64,000 nucleotides of DNA from Bradyrhizobium sp. AZCC 1721 (GCF_036924715.1 NZ_JAZHSB010000001.1:2657001-2721000); one strand, 5' to 3'; positions 17,341-26,543 are shown, counted from the stretch's first letter. Translations and numbers: made by a program. The notes: generated by a model from the letters alone, not told the origin.

Positions 17341-18126
17341 GTGCCGAAATTTGCCGCCAATCTCACGATGCTGTTCGGCGAGCAGCCGTTCCTCGATCGC
17401 TTTGCGGCCGCCAAGGCGGCAGGATTTAACGGGGTCGAATATCTATTCCCGTATGATTTCGACAAGGCCGAGCTGCGCGAGCAATTGCACCAGCACGGCC
17501 TGACCCAGGTGCTGCACAATCTCCCCGCTGGCAACTGGGCGGCCGGCGAGCGCGGCATCGCCATCCTGCCCGATCGCGTCGACGAATTTCGTGACGGCGT
17601 CGGACGCGCCATCGATTACGCCAAGGCGCTCGATTGCCGCCAGCTCAATTGCCTCGTCGGCATCGCGCCTGACGGCGCTGATGCGGTCGATCTCAACGAG
17701 ACATTGATCGGCAATCTGCGCTTTGCGGCAGACGCGCTCGCCAAGCAGCAGATCAAGCTCCTGATCGAGCCGATCAACACGATCGACATACCCGGCTTTT
17801 TCCTGAACAAGACCGCACAGGCGCTTCAGCTCATTGCCGATGTGCGCTCGAGCAATCTGTTCGTGCAGTACGACATCTACCACATGCAGGTGATGGAAGG
17901 CGACATCGCGCGAAGTTTGCAAAAGCATCTGCAGTGCATCGCCCATGTGCAGCTCGCCGACAATCCCGGCCGCAATGAACCGGGCACCGGCGAGATCAAC
18001 TATCCCTTCCTGTTCCGCCATCTCGACGCTATTGGTTATCGCGGCTGGATCGGTTGCGAGTACAAGCCGAGGACGACGACGGTCGAGGGCCTTGGTTGGC
18101 ACGCGGCGCTGACGGCCGATACCTGA
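17341..18126 (+). CDS. hyi: Hydroxypyruvate isomerase
   Basis: A 261-residue TIM-barrel protein that interconverts hydroxypyruvate and tartronate semialdehyde. It matches E. coli Hyi by eye through FAANLTMLFGEQPFLDRF, VEYLFPYD, LHNLPAGNWAAGERGIA, LIEPINTIDIPGFFL, QYDIYHMQVMEGD and GEINYPFLF. The metal ligands typical of the family are the Glu in LIEPIN, the Asp in YDIYH, and the Glu in GCEYKP. The start is a GTG at 17341, 15 bp after gcl, with GGGGAG upstream. It is co-transcribed with gcl and glxR. Confidence 0.95.
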   Translation: MPKFAANLTMLFGEQPFLDRFAAAKAAGFNGVEYLFPYDFDKAELREQLHQHGLTQVLHNLPAGNWAAGERGIAILPDRVDEFRDGVGRAIDYAKALDCRQLNCLVGIAPDGADAVDLNETLIGNLRFAADALAKQQIKLLIEPINTIDIPGFFLNKTAQALQLIADVRSSNLFVQYDIYHMQVMEGDIARSLQKHLQCIAHVQLADNPGRNEPGTGEINYPFLFRHLDAIGYRGWIGCEYKPRTTTVEGLGWHAALTADT

Positions 18127-18153
18127 ACAAGAAACGAAATAAGGGGAGTTGAA

Positions 18154-19041
18154 ATGATCGATATCGGCTTTATCGGCCTCGGCACCATGGGGCGCCCGAT
18201 GGCGGGCCATCTGCAGGCCGCCGGCCATCACCTGTTCCTGCACGATGTCGGACCCATCGCACCAGAGCTGGTTGCGGCCGGCGGCGAGGTCTGCAAATCG
18301 GGCAAGGAAGTCGCCGAGAAGGCCGACGTCGTCATCATCATGGTGCCTGACACGCCGCATGTGGAGGCAGTCTTGTTCGGGCCCGGCGGCGTCGCCGAGG
18401 GCCTCTCCAAGGGGCAGATCGTTGTTGACATGAGTTCGATCTCGCCGCTCGCCACCAAGGAATTTGCCAAGAAGGTGGAGGCGCTCGGCGCCGATTATCT
18501 CGACGCACCGGTCTCCGGTGGCGAGGTCGGCGCCAAGGCGGCGAGCCTCACCATCATGGTCGGTGGACCGGAGCGAGCGTTCAACGCGATGAAGCTCGTG
18601 TTTGACAAGATGGGCAAGAACGTCACCCTGGTCGGCGCCAATGGCGACGGGCAGACCACCAAGGTCGCCAACCAGATCATCGTGGCGCTGACGATCGAGG
18701 CGGTCGGCGAGGCGCTGTTGTTTGCATCGAAGGCCGGCGCGGATCCGGCGCTGGTGCGCAAGGCGCTGATGGGCGGCTTCGCATCGTCGCGCATTCTCGA
18801 AGTGCACGGCGAGCGCATGGTGAAGCGCAATTTCGAGCCGGGCTTTCGGATCGAGCTGCACCAGAAGGATCTCAACCTGGCGCTGGAAGGCGCGCGTGCG
18901 CTCGGCCTTTCCTTGCCGAGCACGGCGCTGGCCCAGCAATTGTTCAGCTCCTGTACCGCTCAAGGCGGCAAGGCATGGGACCATTCGGGAATGGTGCGCG
19001 CGCTCGAAATGATGGCGAGCCACGAAATCACCAAAGCCTGA
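18154..19041 (+). CDS. glxR: Tartronate semialdehyde reductase (2-hydroxy-3-oxopropionate reductase)
   Basis: A 295-residue member of the 3-hydroxyisobutyrate dehydrogenase family. The Rossmann motif GFIGLGTMGRPMAGHL is at residue 5, the substrate motif DAPVSGGEVGAKAASL near 121, and the catalytic Lys sits in GDGQTTKVANQ near 169-171. GFRIELHQKDLNLAL near the C-terminus is also characteristic. It reduces tartronate semialdehyde to D-glycerate with NAD(P)H. The third gene of the gcl-hyi-glxR operon; no glycerate kinase gene is seen in the window. Confidence 0.95.
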   Translation: MIDIGFIGLGTMGRPMAGHLQAAGHHLFLHDVGPIAPELVAAGGEVCKSGKEVAEKADVVIIMVPDTPHVEAVLFGPGGVAEGLSKGQIVVDMSSISPLATKEFAKKVEALGADYLDAPVSGGEVGAKAASLTIMVGGPERAFNAMKLVFDKMGKNVTLVGANGDGQTTKVANQIIVALTIEAVGEALLFASKAGADPALVRKALMGGFASSRILEVHGERMVKRNFEPGFRIELHQKDLNLALEGARALGLSLPSTALAQQLFSSCTAQGGKAWDHSGMVRALEMMASHEITKA

Positions 19042-19179
19042 TCGATCTCTGTACTCCTCCCTGTGACTGGAACCGCGCCGAAATTTCGGCGCGGCCCTTT
19101 TTGCTGCCGCATTGGAACCGGAACCTTCTCACGCCTCCGGCGGTTGAGACACGTCATCATCAATTTACTGGAGAATGTG

Positions 19180-19563
19180 ATGAATAATCGTTTGGCCGTT
19201 TCACTGATTGCCGCTTCGTTGCTGACCTCTGGTGCGGCATTCGCTCAATCGACAACCGCGCAAGGCGCCGCGGACGGCGCCGCCGCAGGCGCTGAAGTCG
19301 GTGGCCCGGTCGGCGCGATCGTCGGCGGCACCGTGGGTGCTGCGCTCGGCGCGGCCGTGGAAATTCCGAACGCCGTGATCAATTCGGTCCCGCGAGACCG
19401 CTCTGTCGTGGTTCGTGAGCATGTCGTAGTGGGCGAGCCATTGCCGCCGACCGTCCAACTGCGCACGGTGCCGCGATACACCGAATACCGCTATGCGGTG
19501 GTCAACGATCGTCGCGTGATCGTGGAGCCGCGCACGCGCAGGGTTGTCAGGATCCTCGACTAG
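19180..19563 (+). CDS. Secreted DUF1236-type protein
   Basis: A 127-residue protein. It has a signal peptide with cleavage near AFA-QS (residues 22-24), a Gly/Ala-rich stretch (residues 29-63: repeated GAxxGGxVGA), and a C-terminal part with YRYAVVNDRRVIVEPRTRRVVRIL. The ending matches the DUF1236 domain common in Bradyrhizobium, which often occurs in one to three copies; here there is one. It acts outside the cytoplasm, role unknown. The start was set at the ATG with TGGAGAATG upstream, where the signal peptide begins. Confidence 0.75.
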   Translation: MNNRLAVSLIAASLLTSGAAFAQSTTAQGAADGAAAGAEVGGPVGAIVGGTVGAALGAAVEIPNAVINSVPRDRSVVVREHVVVGEPLPPTVQLRTVPRYTEYRYAVVNDRRVIVEPRTRRVVRILD

Positions 19564-19612
19564 AGCCTTTTCGGTTCTGATTGAATCAGAACCGGGCTCT
19601 AGATTTTTGTTT
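19563..19612 (+). terminator. Large hairpin with U-tract after the DUF1236 gene
   Basis: Nested inverted repeats AGAGCC...GGCTCT and CGGTTCTGAT-TGA-ATCAGAACCG are followed by AGATTTTTGTTTT. It functions as a terminator by shape and also forms the left part of a dispersed repeat described at 19613. Confidence 0.7.
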
Positions 19613-19664
19613 TAACGCGTTTTCTTGACGCGAACCGGTGTCCACTTCGCTGGAAAACGCTCTA
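19613..19664. repeat. Dispersed intergenic repeat, copy A
   Basis: The segment with ACGCGTTTTCTTGACGCGAA, CCGGTGTCCACTTCGC and TGGAAAACGCT is repeated at 50536-50612, where the same blocks flank a 24- to 28-base insertion. It contains a small inverted repeat CGCGTtttcttgACGCG. It resembles a non-coding repeat family I associate with Bradyrhizobium genomes. Confidence 0.6.
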
Positions 19665-19689
19665 ACGAACGCAGCTCTTACTGAGCCAT

Positions 19690-19721
19690 CCTCGCGGGCG
19701 ATCGTCCCGCGAGGGTTTTTC
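19690..19721 (+). terminator. Intrinsic terminator
   Basis: CCTCGCGGG/CCCGCGAGG (9-bp stem, 7-base loop) followed by GTTTTTC. It would stop leftward-origin transcripts before the convergent VanZ-like gene. Confidence 0.8.
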
Positions 19722-19724
19722 TTG

Positions 19725-20078
19725 TCACGATGCGCTATGGCGCGATCGCCTGATCTTCCTGTCGAGCACCATAGCAGCCGCAAGCCCGATGGATGCTGCC
19801 AGCGCGTCGACCACAAAGTCCTCCATACGGGCATGCCGGCCCGGCGCCCAGAACTGCAGGATTTCGATCAGGCCGGTGTAAGCGATGACGAAGGCCGCCG
19901 TGTGCAACCGGTTGCGCGTGTGGGCCAATCCGAAGGCGAGCCCCAGCAGCACAAAGGCAAGCGCATGCTCCCCGTTCTGCCCGAGGTTTGAATGCGGCCG
20001 TTGTTCCGCCGGACCGAGCGTCGCGAAGGCGATTGCCGCGGCAAGGCCCCAGGCGAATAGTCGAAGGATGATCGTCAT
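19725..20078 (-). CDS. VanZ-like family membrane protein
   Basis: A 117-residue protein from the ATG at 20078 (an ATG at 20117 would add 13 residues that are not hydrophobic). It has four hydrophobic helices. FATLGPAEQRP near the start, NGEHALAFVLLGLAFGL in the middle and ILQFWAPGRHARMEDFVVDALAASIG near the end match the VanZ-like layout (HxxxF, EixQ, D(x)xaN/D motifs). The family is linked to glycopeptide resistance only in the founding member; the role in proteobacteria is unknown. Monocistronic. Confidence 0.75.
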   Translation of the reverse strand: MTIILRLFAWGLAAAIAFATLGPAEQRPHSNLGQNGEHALAFVLLGLAFGLAHTRNRLHTAAFVIAYTGLIEILQFWAPGRHARMEDFVVDALAASIGLAAAMVLDRKIRRSRHSAS

Positions 20079-20153
20079 CGGAATGGCATAGCACGATTTC
20101 TGTGCGGGCCATCCCATGCAGGCAAACTGGCAAGGCCTGTGGTTAATTGCCTT

Positions 20154-20762
20154 TCAGAGCGGCTCCCGTACGCCCATACCGTGCATGAAGCGCTCCCGGA
20201 TCTGCACGGGATCGCGGCGGGTGGTGCCGACGCCTGGCTTGTCGTCGATGCGCACGCCGATCAGCGCCGGGCCTGCGGCCGACATGGACTGCTCGATCAG
20301 GCGCTCGAAGTCCTCCTCGTCCGCCGCCCAGGCGCTGTTGGCGAGGCCGCTCGCGACCGCGATGGCGACGATGTCGGCCACGGCTGCAGCCGGCGTCGGT
20401 TGCGCGCCGGTGATCTGGTAGATGCCGTTGTCCATCACGATCATGGTGAGATTTCTGGGCGCCAATGTCGCGATCGTCGAGAGCGATCCCAGTTGCATCA
20501 ACAGCGAGCCGTCGCCTTCGAGCGCGAATACGCGGCGTTCCGGTTGCGCGAGCGCGACGCCGAGCGCGATCGGGAAGGCGAGACCCATGCTGCCGAGCAT
20601 GTAGAAATTCTGCGGCCGGTGGCCGGCGGCCCACAGGTCGAAATTGGTGTTGCCGATGCCGCCGATCACGGCTTCCTCGTTCTTCAACTTCGCAATCAGC
20701 CGCGAGGTGAGATCGAAGCGGTTCATGACCTTGGTGTTGCGGGCAGGGGTATCGCTGTTCAT
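20154..20762 (-). CDS. ThDP-dependent decarboxylase, beta (PP-domain) subunit; sulfopyruvate/phosphonopyruvate decarboxylase-like
   Basis: A 202-residue protein carrying the diphosphate-binding domain of ThDP enzymes. The motif GDGSLLMQLGSLSTIA with NLTMIVMDNGIYQITG (about residues 90-127) is the GDG...NN-type motif, and GSMGLAFPIALGVAL precedes it. The pattern matches ComE and the C-terminal half of phosphonopyruvate decarboxylase. It lies 8 bp after the gene for the PYR-domain partner, so the two chains likely form one active site. The start at 20762 leaves a 22-residue lead; an upstream extension overlaps the partner gene and was rejected. Confidence 0.8.
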   Translation of the reverse strand: MNSDTPARNTKVMNRFDLTSRLIAKLKNEEAVIGGIGNTNFDLWAAGHRPQNFYMLGSMGLAFPIALGVALAQPERRVFALEGDGSLLMQLGSLSTIATLAPRNLTMIVMDNGIYQITGAQPTPAAAVADIVAIAVASGLANSAWAADEEDFERLIEQSMSAAGPALIGVRIDDKPGVGTTRRDPVQIRERFMHGMGVREPL

Positions 20763-20770
20763 GAGATCGC

Positions 20771-21325
20771 TCACTTGTCGAAGACTTTGCCGCCGGTCAG
20801 AAGCGGGGAGAGGATCAACGCCACCGGCGCCTGCGTGCTGATGGCCTGCTTGATCGAGCGGTCGACGATGAATTCCAGTTCGTCCAGTCGGGTAATGGTG
20901 TGATGCTCCATCGCGAGCGAGTCCAGCACTGGCCGCATGGTGCGGCACACCAGCGACTGGCCGTAGTTGAATTCGCCGAGCGTGCCGCGTTCGGACACGA
21001 ACATGATCAGCGGGATCTGATAGGGCACGGCCAGCGACGCCAGCACGTTCGCGAGCGTTGCAAATCCCGAAGTCTGCATCAGCACTGCGCCACGCATGCC
21101 GGCCATCCAGGCGCCGGAGACGATGCCGACCGCTTCCTCTTCGCGTGCCGCGGGGAAGGTGGTGAAGAAGGGATCGGCGTGCAGGTTCCTGATCAGCGTC
21201 GTGAGGACGCGGTCGGGCACGTAGGGGATTAGGCGGATGTCGTTGCGCTTGAGACTTTGCAGCACGATACCGTGCCAGCTCTTCTCAGAGGTTTCGGGCG
21301 AGGTTTTTTCCTCCGCAACCGGCAT
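20771..21325 (-). CDS. ThDP-dependent decarboxylase, alpha (PYR-domain) subunit; ComD-like
   Basis: A 184-residue protein with the PYR domain fold: LIPYVPDRVLTTLI, then AAREEEAVGIVSGAWMAGMRG, which carries the catalytic Glu that activates ThDP, and VLMQTSGFATLANVLASL. This is the pattern of ComD and of phosphonopyruvate decarboxylase N-terminal halves. With the downstream beta subunit it would decarboxylate a short 2-oxo acid (sulfopyruvate, phosphonopyruvate or similar) to an aldehyde. No sulfonate or phosphonate genes are nearby, so the substrate is open. Confidence 0.8.
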   Translation of the reverse strand: MPVAEEKTSPETSEKSWHGIVLQSLKRNDIRLIPYVPDRVLTTLIRNLHADPFFTTFPAAREEEAVGIVSGAWMAGMRGAVLMQTSGFATLANVLASLAVPYQIPLIMFVSERGTLGEFNYGQSLVCRTMRPVLDSLAMEHHTITRLDELEFIVDRSIKQAISTQAPVALILSPLLTGGKVFDK

Positions 21326-21644
21326 GTTGGTCTCCTTTGCCCGCGACGTCTTTCGTTCGCGCTCATCCCTGGAGCGGCGAAACTTGACGCCATCGGCGGG
21401 ATTGTCAACATGTCCCGATCGTATCCGGCTCTGCGCCGCGCGGCGCTACACTCGGCATGCGACGATGTGAGATAAATAGGAAAAGATTTCGGGGAGGGGG
21501 CCATGGCTGGATATGTCCGGACTGCTGCAGACGCTGCGGCGCCGGTTGCATCGACGCCGGCCATCCTTCCGCCGAAACCTGTTTCCTGATCGGCTCCCGC
21601 CAAACCAGCTTACGCCCCGCCCGAACCGAAAGTTGCCAAGGAAA

Positions 21645-22694
21645 ATGACCGTCAACAACAAGCGCGTGTTCTATGTCAAATACCTCGCCCACGAGATCTA
21701 CGTCGATATCATGAAAGCGCGTGCTGACGTGCGGCTCGACCGGCTGGAGAATGACAGCCCGGATACGATCGCAGCGCCGATCTTGTCGGCGGCGCATGCC
21801 TATCAGGTCGGCGCGGCGCGCGACGAGATCGCCAGGCATTTCCATGTCGATCAGGATCTGTTGCGGCGGGCGCCGAACCTCCTGATCGTCTCCTCGAACG
21901 GCGCGGGCTTCGATCCCGTCGACGTCGACGCCTGCACGGCGGCCGGCGTGCTCGTCGTCAACCAGTCCGGCGGCAACGCGAATTCGGTCGCCGAACATGC
22001 GCTGGGGATGATGCTGACGCTGTCCAAGCGCATCCTCGAATCCGACCGCGCGCTGCGCCGCCAGGCCAACGTCAACCGCAACGCGCTGATTGGCAACGAG
22101 GTGCAAGGCAAGACGGTCGGCATCGTCGGGATCGGCAATGTCGGCCGCCGTATCGCCGAGCTCTGCAACGGCCTGCTGCATATGAAGGTGATTGCTTACG
22201 ATCCCTATCTGACCGCGGAAGAAATCGCCGCCCGCGGCGGCGAAAAGGTCGAGCTTCACGATCTGATGCGCCGTTCGGATTTCGTGTCGATCTCCTGCCC
22301 CCTGACCAAGGAGAATCGCCGCATGATCGGCGCCCGCGAGTTCGCGCTGATGCAACCGCACGCCTTCTTCATCACCACGGCGCGCGGCTTCATTCACGAT
22401 GAGGAGGCGCTATACGAGGCGTTGCGCGACAAACGCATTGCGGGAGCCGGCCTCGATGTATGGGACAAGGAGCCGCCGCCGCCGGAGCACCCGCTGCTGC
22501 AGTTCGACAATGTGCTGGCGAGCCCGCACACGGCCGGAGTGACCAAGGAAGCGCGCATCAATATGGGCCGGATCGCCGCCGAACAGATTCTCGATGCGCT
22601 CGACGGCAGGCGGGCGCCGCGCATCGTCAATCCCGAGGTGTGGCCCGACTACGCCAAGCGCTTCGAACGGACGTTCGGGTTCGCGCCGAAATAG
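21645..22694 (+). CDS. D-2-hydroxyacid dehydrogenase (phosphoglycerate dehydrogenase-like)
   Basis: A 349-residue protein. NAD-binding motif TVGIVGIGNVGRRIAE near residue 160, catalytic Arg in TTARGFIHDEEAL near 250, Glu in DVWDKEPPPPEHPL and His in ASPHTAG near 300. The enzyme reduces a 2-oxo acid or oxidises a D-2-hydroxy acid with NAD(H). The start was taken at ATG 21645 with AAGGAAA upstream; the in-frame ATG at 21513 adds an Arg/Pro-rich stretch unlike the family. It is divergent from the ThDP decarboxylase pair and 29 bp upstream of an alpha/beta hydrolase, suggesting one short pathway. Confidence 0.85.
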   Translation: MTVNNKRVFYVKYLAHEIYVDIMKARADVRLDRLENDSPDTIAAPILSAAHAYQVGAARDEIARHFHVDQDLLRRAPNLLIVSSNGAGFDPVDVDACTAAGVLVVNQSGGNANSVAEHALGMMLTLSKRILESDRALRRQANVNRNALIGNEVQGKTVGIVGIGNVGRRIAELCNGLLHMKVIAYDPYLTAEEIAARGGEKVELHDLMRRSDFVSISCPLTKENRRMIGAREFALMQPHAFFITTARGFIHDEEALYEALRDKRIAGAGLDVWDKEPPPPEHPLLQFDNVLASPHTAGVTKEARINMGRIAAEQILDALDGRRAPRIVNPEVWPDYAKRFERTFGFAPK

Positions 22695-22723
22695 GCCATC
22701 ACCTCCGCGAGGGAAGATCCACG

Positions 22724-23593
22724 ATGGCCGAGCCGGCAGATCGCTTTTACGAGTCGCAGGGGCTGCGGCTGCATTATGTCGACTGGGGCAACGAAGCCGC
22801 GCCGCCCTTGATCCTGGTCCATGGCGGGCTCGATCATTGCCGCAACTGGGATGCGATCGCGCGGGACCTGCAGCCGCATTTCCATATCATGGCGCCGGAC
22901 CTGCGCGGGCACGGCGATTCCGAATGGGCGAAGGGAAGCAGCTACAGCCTGACTGACAACGTCTATGACATGACCCGGCTGATGCGCTTTGCGGGGCTGC
23001 AGGACGCGGCGTTTGTCGGCCACTCGATGGGCGGCATGGTCGCATCGGCCTATGCCGGTACCTACCCAGAGAGGGTCTCGCGGCTGGTGGTGCTGGACGG
23101 TGCTTTCCTGTCGGGCTCGCAGGCTGCGCCGATCCACGAGCAGATGTCGCGATGGATCGACCAGCTCGACCGTATCGCGGAGTATCAACCGAGCGCGTTC
23201 CGGACGGTCGAGGAGGCGGCGCAGCGGTTGTCCGCGCGCAACAAGCGGCTGACGCCGACACTGGCGCTGCATCTTGCCCGCCACGGTGTTCGCCAGGGCT
23301 CCGACGGCTTCTATCGCTGGAAGTTCGATCATTATCAGCGGGCGAGGGCACCATACCGGCTTTCGCCAGACAACTATGCCGCCCTGTGGTCACGCATCAC
23401 CTGTCCGACCCTGTTGATGTGGGGCGATGAAAGTTTTCTCCCCGATCCCGCCGGCCTGCTCGCGCATTTCAATAGCGCCGAACTGCAGAAGATCGCGGGC
23501 GCTGGGCACTGGCTTCATCATGATCGGCTCGATGTGGTTCTGGCGTCGCTGCGACGGTTTCTTGATGCGCCGCAGCCGGCTCAAGCACGGTGA
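22724..23593 (+). CDS. Alpha/beta hydrolase
   Basis: A 289-residue protein with the alpha/beta hydrolase fold. Oxyanion motif LVHGGLDHCRNW near residue 26, PDLRGHGDSEW near 58, nucleophile elbow GHSMGGM with Ser near 104, acid in the strand before GDESFLPDPAG near 240, and His in GAGHWLHHD near 263. It hydrolyses an ester, lactone or C-C bond that cannot be specified. The ATG follows GAGGGAAG. It is co-directional with the upstream dehydrogenase, 29 bp apart. Confidence 0.85.
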   Translation: MAEPADRFYESQGLRLHYVDWGNEAAPPLILVHGGLDHCRNWDAIARDLQPHFHIMAPDLRGHGDSEWAKGSSYSLTDNVYDMTRLMRFAGLQDAAFVGHSMGGMVASAYAGTYPERVSRLVVLDGAFLSGSQAAPIHEQMSRWIDQLDRIAEYQPSAFRTVEEAAQRLSARNKRLTPTLALHLARHGVRQGSDGFYRWKFDHYQRARAPYRLSPDNYAALWSRITCPTLLMWGDESFLPDPAGLLAHFNSAELQKIAGAGHWLHHDRLDVVLASLRRFLDAPQPAQAR

Positions 23594-23982
23594 GATAGCG
23601 GAATCACCGGGCTCTGAGGTCAGAATCCGCGGAGAAAATTTCATCCGCCGGCGGGTCGATCGCGGCAATGATTCCACTGCCGGGCGGCCTCTCGACGAAG
23701 CGGGCGTTGCTATTTTCCCCGACATCTCGACTAGTTCGCGGCTTGAGACCATTTTCCCCGTGCGCCTTGCCCCCGGCGCACATGGAAGATGAAGAGATGC
23801 GACAGGTTCGTTCATTGCTGAGCAGCGCCTCCTCCCGGATCGGGCGCCGGCTTTCCCAGATCGTGGCCATTGCCGCCGCCAGCCTGCCGTCCGCCGGCGC
23901 GTGAGGCGCGGGCGTCCTTCACTGCTCCGAAATCACGTCTAACGCTGTCAGCGCCTGATCGAGGCGCTGGACGAGCAGGTCC
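23594..23982. other. Intergenic region between hydrolase and dehydrogenase genes
   Basis: About 390 bp between convergent genes. It contains one short plus-strand open frame (23782-23904, 40 residues, MEDEEMRQVR start) without a clear ribosome site. No hairpin with a U-tract was found. I see no feature that can be named. Confidence 0.4.
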
Positions 23983-24918
23983 TCAATAGCCCCGTTCACG
24001 GTCGATCGAGTGCGGCGGCCGGCGGCCGGCCCGTATCGCTTCCGCCGTCGCGCGAAACGTTGCGCCGATCGCTTCCACGCTCACCTCGCAGGCATCGTGT
24101 GGCGTGACGACGATGCGAGGATGCCGCCAGAACGGATGCCGCGGCGCCAGTGGCTCGGTTGCGAAGACGTCGAGCGCAGCGCCGGCCAATTGCCCTTCCT
24201 CCAGCGCGGCAAGCAGATCGGCCTCGACCAGATGTTCGCCGCGGCCGACCTGGATCAGGTAGCCGCCGCGATACATTCGGGCGAATGTCGTGCGGTTGAG
24301 AATGCCTTTTGTCTCCGGCGTCAGTGGCAGCAGGTTCACGAGGACCTCGGTCTGGCCGAGCATGGCTTCGAGGCCCGCGGCGCCGTCGAAGCCGCGGATG
24401 CCCTGCGGCGTCGGCTTCGCGGTCCGGCTCCACGCCATGACAGGGAAGCCAAGCAAGACAAGATCGGCAGCGACACGGCGGCCGATTTCGCCAAAGCCCA
24501 AAATGCCGACCGGCACGTCCTGCGCCCGGCGCTGGCCGAGGCGCTGCCAGCATTCCTCGCGCTGCTGCGCCTGATAGGTCGCAAAGCGCCGCTGATGGCC
24601 GATCACGTGCCAGGCAACGAAGCCCGACATCATCTGCGCCTGCGCCGGATCGACGACACGGATAACGTCGACATCGGGGCGCAGGCTGGGACACGCCAAA
24701 ATGTTGTCGACGCCGGCGCCGATCGAGCAGACGGCCTGCAGATTGGGATAGCGTTCGAATGCGTCATCCGGAGGATGCCAGGCCACCGCCAGCCGGATGT
24801 CAGTTGCCGGTCCCTCGTGCGGATGGCTGATGATTTCGATACGGTCGGCGGCGCGCATGAATTGCGGGCCGAGATAGCCGCGAAGATCGAGGCTCTTGCT
24901 AACCAGGACGCAGCGCAT
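23983..24918 (-). CDS. Glyoxylate/hydroxypyruvate reductase A-like 2-hydroxyacid dehydrogenase
   Basis: A 311-residue protein close to the GhrA type. It has VGILGFGEIGRRVAADL near residue 138, the catalytic Arg in QVGRGEHLVEADLLAAL near 226, Glu in DVFATEPLAPRHPFW near 253, and a His in TPHDAC near 277. It would reduce glyoxylate or another 2-oxo acid with NADPH. It is the last gene of a minus-strand unit that begins with a class II aldolase and includes a peptide-type ABC importer; the gap to the ATPase gene is 15 bp. In that setting it may reduce a 2-oxo acid produced by the aldolase. Confidence 0.85.
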   Translation of the reverse strand: MRCVLVSKSLDLRGYLGPQFMRAADRIEIISHPHEGPATDIRLAVAWHPPDDAFERYPNLQAVCSIGAGVDNILACPSLRPDVDVIRVVDPAQAQMMSGFVAWHVIGHQRRFATYQAQQREECWQRLGQRRAQDVPVGILGFGEIGRRVAADLVLLGFPVMAWSRTAKPTPQGIRGFDGAAGLEAMLGQTEVLVNLLPLTPETKGILNRTTFARMYRGGYLIQVGRGEHLVEADLLAALEEGQLAGAALDVFATEPLAPRHPFWRHPRIVVTPHDACEVSVEAIGATFRATAEAIRAGRRPPHSIDRERGY

Positions 24919-24933
24919 CGTTCGTGGCCCCGT

Positions 24934-26541
24934 TCATGCCGCCTTGGACGATGACGTCTGGCCAGGCACCGCCGAGAGCAGTTCGCGCGTGTAGGTGTGC
25001 TCGGGGGCCGCGAACAGCAGCGACGCGGATTTGAGTTCGACGATCGCGCCATGCTGCATTACGGCGATGCGGTCACAAATCTGCGCGGCCACGCGCAAAT
25101 CGTGGGTGATGAACAGCATCGACAGACCGAGCCGGGCCTTCAAATCCTCCAGCAGGTCCAGCACCTGGGCCTGCACCGATACGTCGAGCGCGGAGACCGC
25201 TTCGTCGGCGACAAGGATTTCCGGGTCGAGCGCCAGCGCTCGCGCGATTCCAATGCGCTGGCGTTGCCCGCCGGAGAACTCATGCGGAAATCGTTCCATC
25301 GCGCCGGCGTTGAGGCCGACGAGGCCAAGCAGTTCACCGGCACGTTTTCGCGCGGCCGCCGGATCGACGCCATGCGCAATCGGCCCATCCGTGATGATGT
25401 TGCCGACTTTCCGGCGCGGATTGAGCGAGGCGAACGGATCCTGAAACACCATCTGGATGCGGCGGCGCTGCTCGCGCAGCGCCTTGCCGCTGATGCGGGT
25501 GAGATCGACATCGCCGATGCGGACGGTGCCGGCGTCGGGCTCGATCAGGCGCATCACGAGCCGCGCCACCGAGGATTTTCCAGAACCGGATTCGCCGACT
25601 AGGCCGAGTGTCTCGCCGCGGACGATGTCGAAGCTGACTTCTTTTGCCGCCTCTACGCGCCGTTCGGCGCGGAACCATCCGCCGCCGCTGACATAGGTCT
25701 TGCCGAGCCCGATCACTTCCACCGCCTTATTGCGATCGGGCAGGGGCGTCCGCTGCGGCGGCTGCAGGGTTGGAACGGCGGCGAGCAATGCGCGGGTATA
25801 GGGATGTTGCGCGCGGAGCAGCACGTCGTCGGCAGCGCCCTGTTCGACGACCTTGCCGTGCTGAAGCACGACCACGCGATCGGCAATCTCGGCGACGACG
25901 CCAAAATCATGGGTGATGAACATGACGGCCATGTTGCGGCGGCGCTGCAGGTCGCGGATCAGCTTGAGGATCTGCGCCTGCGTCGTGACGTCGAGCGCCG
26001 TCGTCGGTTCGTCGGCCACCAGCACGGCCGGCTCTAGTGCCAATGCCATGGCAATCATGGCCCGCTGGCGCTGGCCGCCGGACAGTTGATGGGGATAGGC
26101 GCGCACCGCGCGCTCGGGATCGGGAAGGCCGACTTCGCGGATCAAGGCGAGGGCTTTCTGCTGCCGCTCCTTCGGCGTCAGTAGGCCATGCGCCTCGAAC
26201 ATCTCGGCGATCTGCTCGCCGATGCGCATCAATGGATTGAGCGCCGTCATCGGCTCCTGGAACACCATCGCGATGCCGCGGCCGCGGAACGCCAGCCATT
26301 CCGCCCGGCTGAGCGACAAGAGGTTCCTTCCCTCGAACAGAATCTCTCCGGATTCTGCCGTCAACGTATCCGGCAGCAGCCCCATCAGCGCGTGGGCGCA
26401 CATCGATTTGCCGGAGCCGGATTCACCGACCACGCAGAGGATTTTTCCGGCGGTGAGATCGAACGAAACGTCGTCCACGGCGTGGGCACGGTCACCGCCC
26501 GGCGGCAGCGCCAGCTTCAAGTTCTTGACGACGAGGGTCAT
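24934..26541 (-). CDS. Dipeptide/oligopeptide ABC transporter, fused double ATP-binding protein (DppD-DppF type)
   Basis: A 535-residue protein with two ABC domains in tandem. Domain 1 (about 1-260) has Walker [11 protein letters not shown] and signature [11 protein letters not shown]. Domain 2 (about 270-530) has [10 protein letters not shown] and [12 protein letters not shown]. Each domain has a Walker B with ADE. Both carry the family tail that recognises oligopeptide permeases. The true start is the ATG at 26541, 2 bp after the permease stop; the much longer open frame upstream is a shadow of the permease gene. It energises uptake through the two permeases upstream. Confidence 0.93.
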   Translation of the reverse strand: MTLVVKNLKLALPPGGDRAHAVDDVSFDLTAGKILCVVGESGSGKSMCAHALMGLLPDTLTAESGEILFEGRNLLSLSRAEWLAFRGRGIAMVFQEPMTALNPLMRIGEQIAEMFEAHGLLTPKERQQKALALIREVGLPDPERAVRAYPHQLSGGQRQRAMIAMALALEPAVLVADEPTTALDVTTQAQILKLIRDLQRRRNMAVMFITHDFGVVAEIADRVVVLQHGKVVEQGAADDVLLRAQHPYTRALLAAVPTLQPPQRTPLPDRNKAVEVIGLGKTYVSGGGWFRAERRVEAAKEVSFDIVRGETLGLVGESGSGKSSVARLVMRLIEPDAGTVRIGDVDLTRISGKALREQRRRIQMVFQDPFASLNPRRKVGNIITDGPIAHGVDPAAARKRAGELLGLVGLNAGAMERFPHEFSGGQRQRIGIARALALDPEILVADEAVSALDVSVQAQVLDLLEDLKARLGLSMLFITHDLRVAAQICDRIAVMQHGAIVELKSASLLFAAPEHTYTRELLSAVPGQTSSSKAA

Positions 26542-26543
26542 GC

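Noticed and set aside
23782..23904. 40-codon plus-strand frame (MEDEEMRQVR start)
   Set aside because: No ribosome site and no recognisable family; kept only as a note in the intergenic entry.
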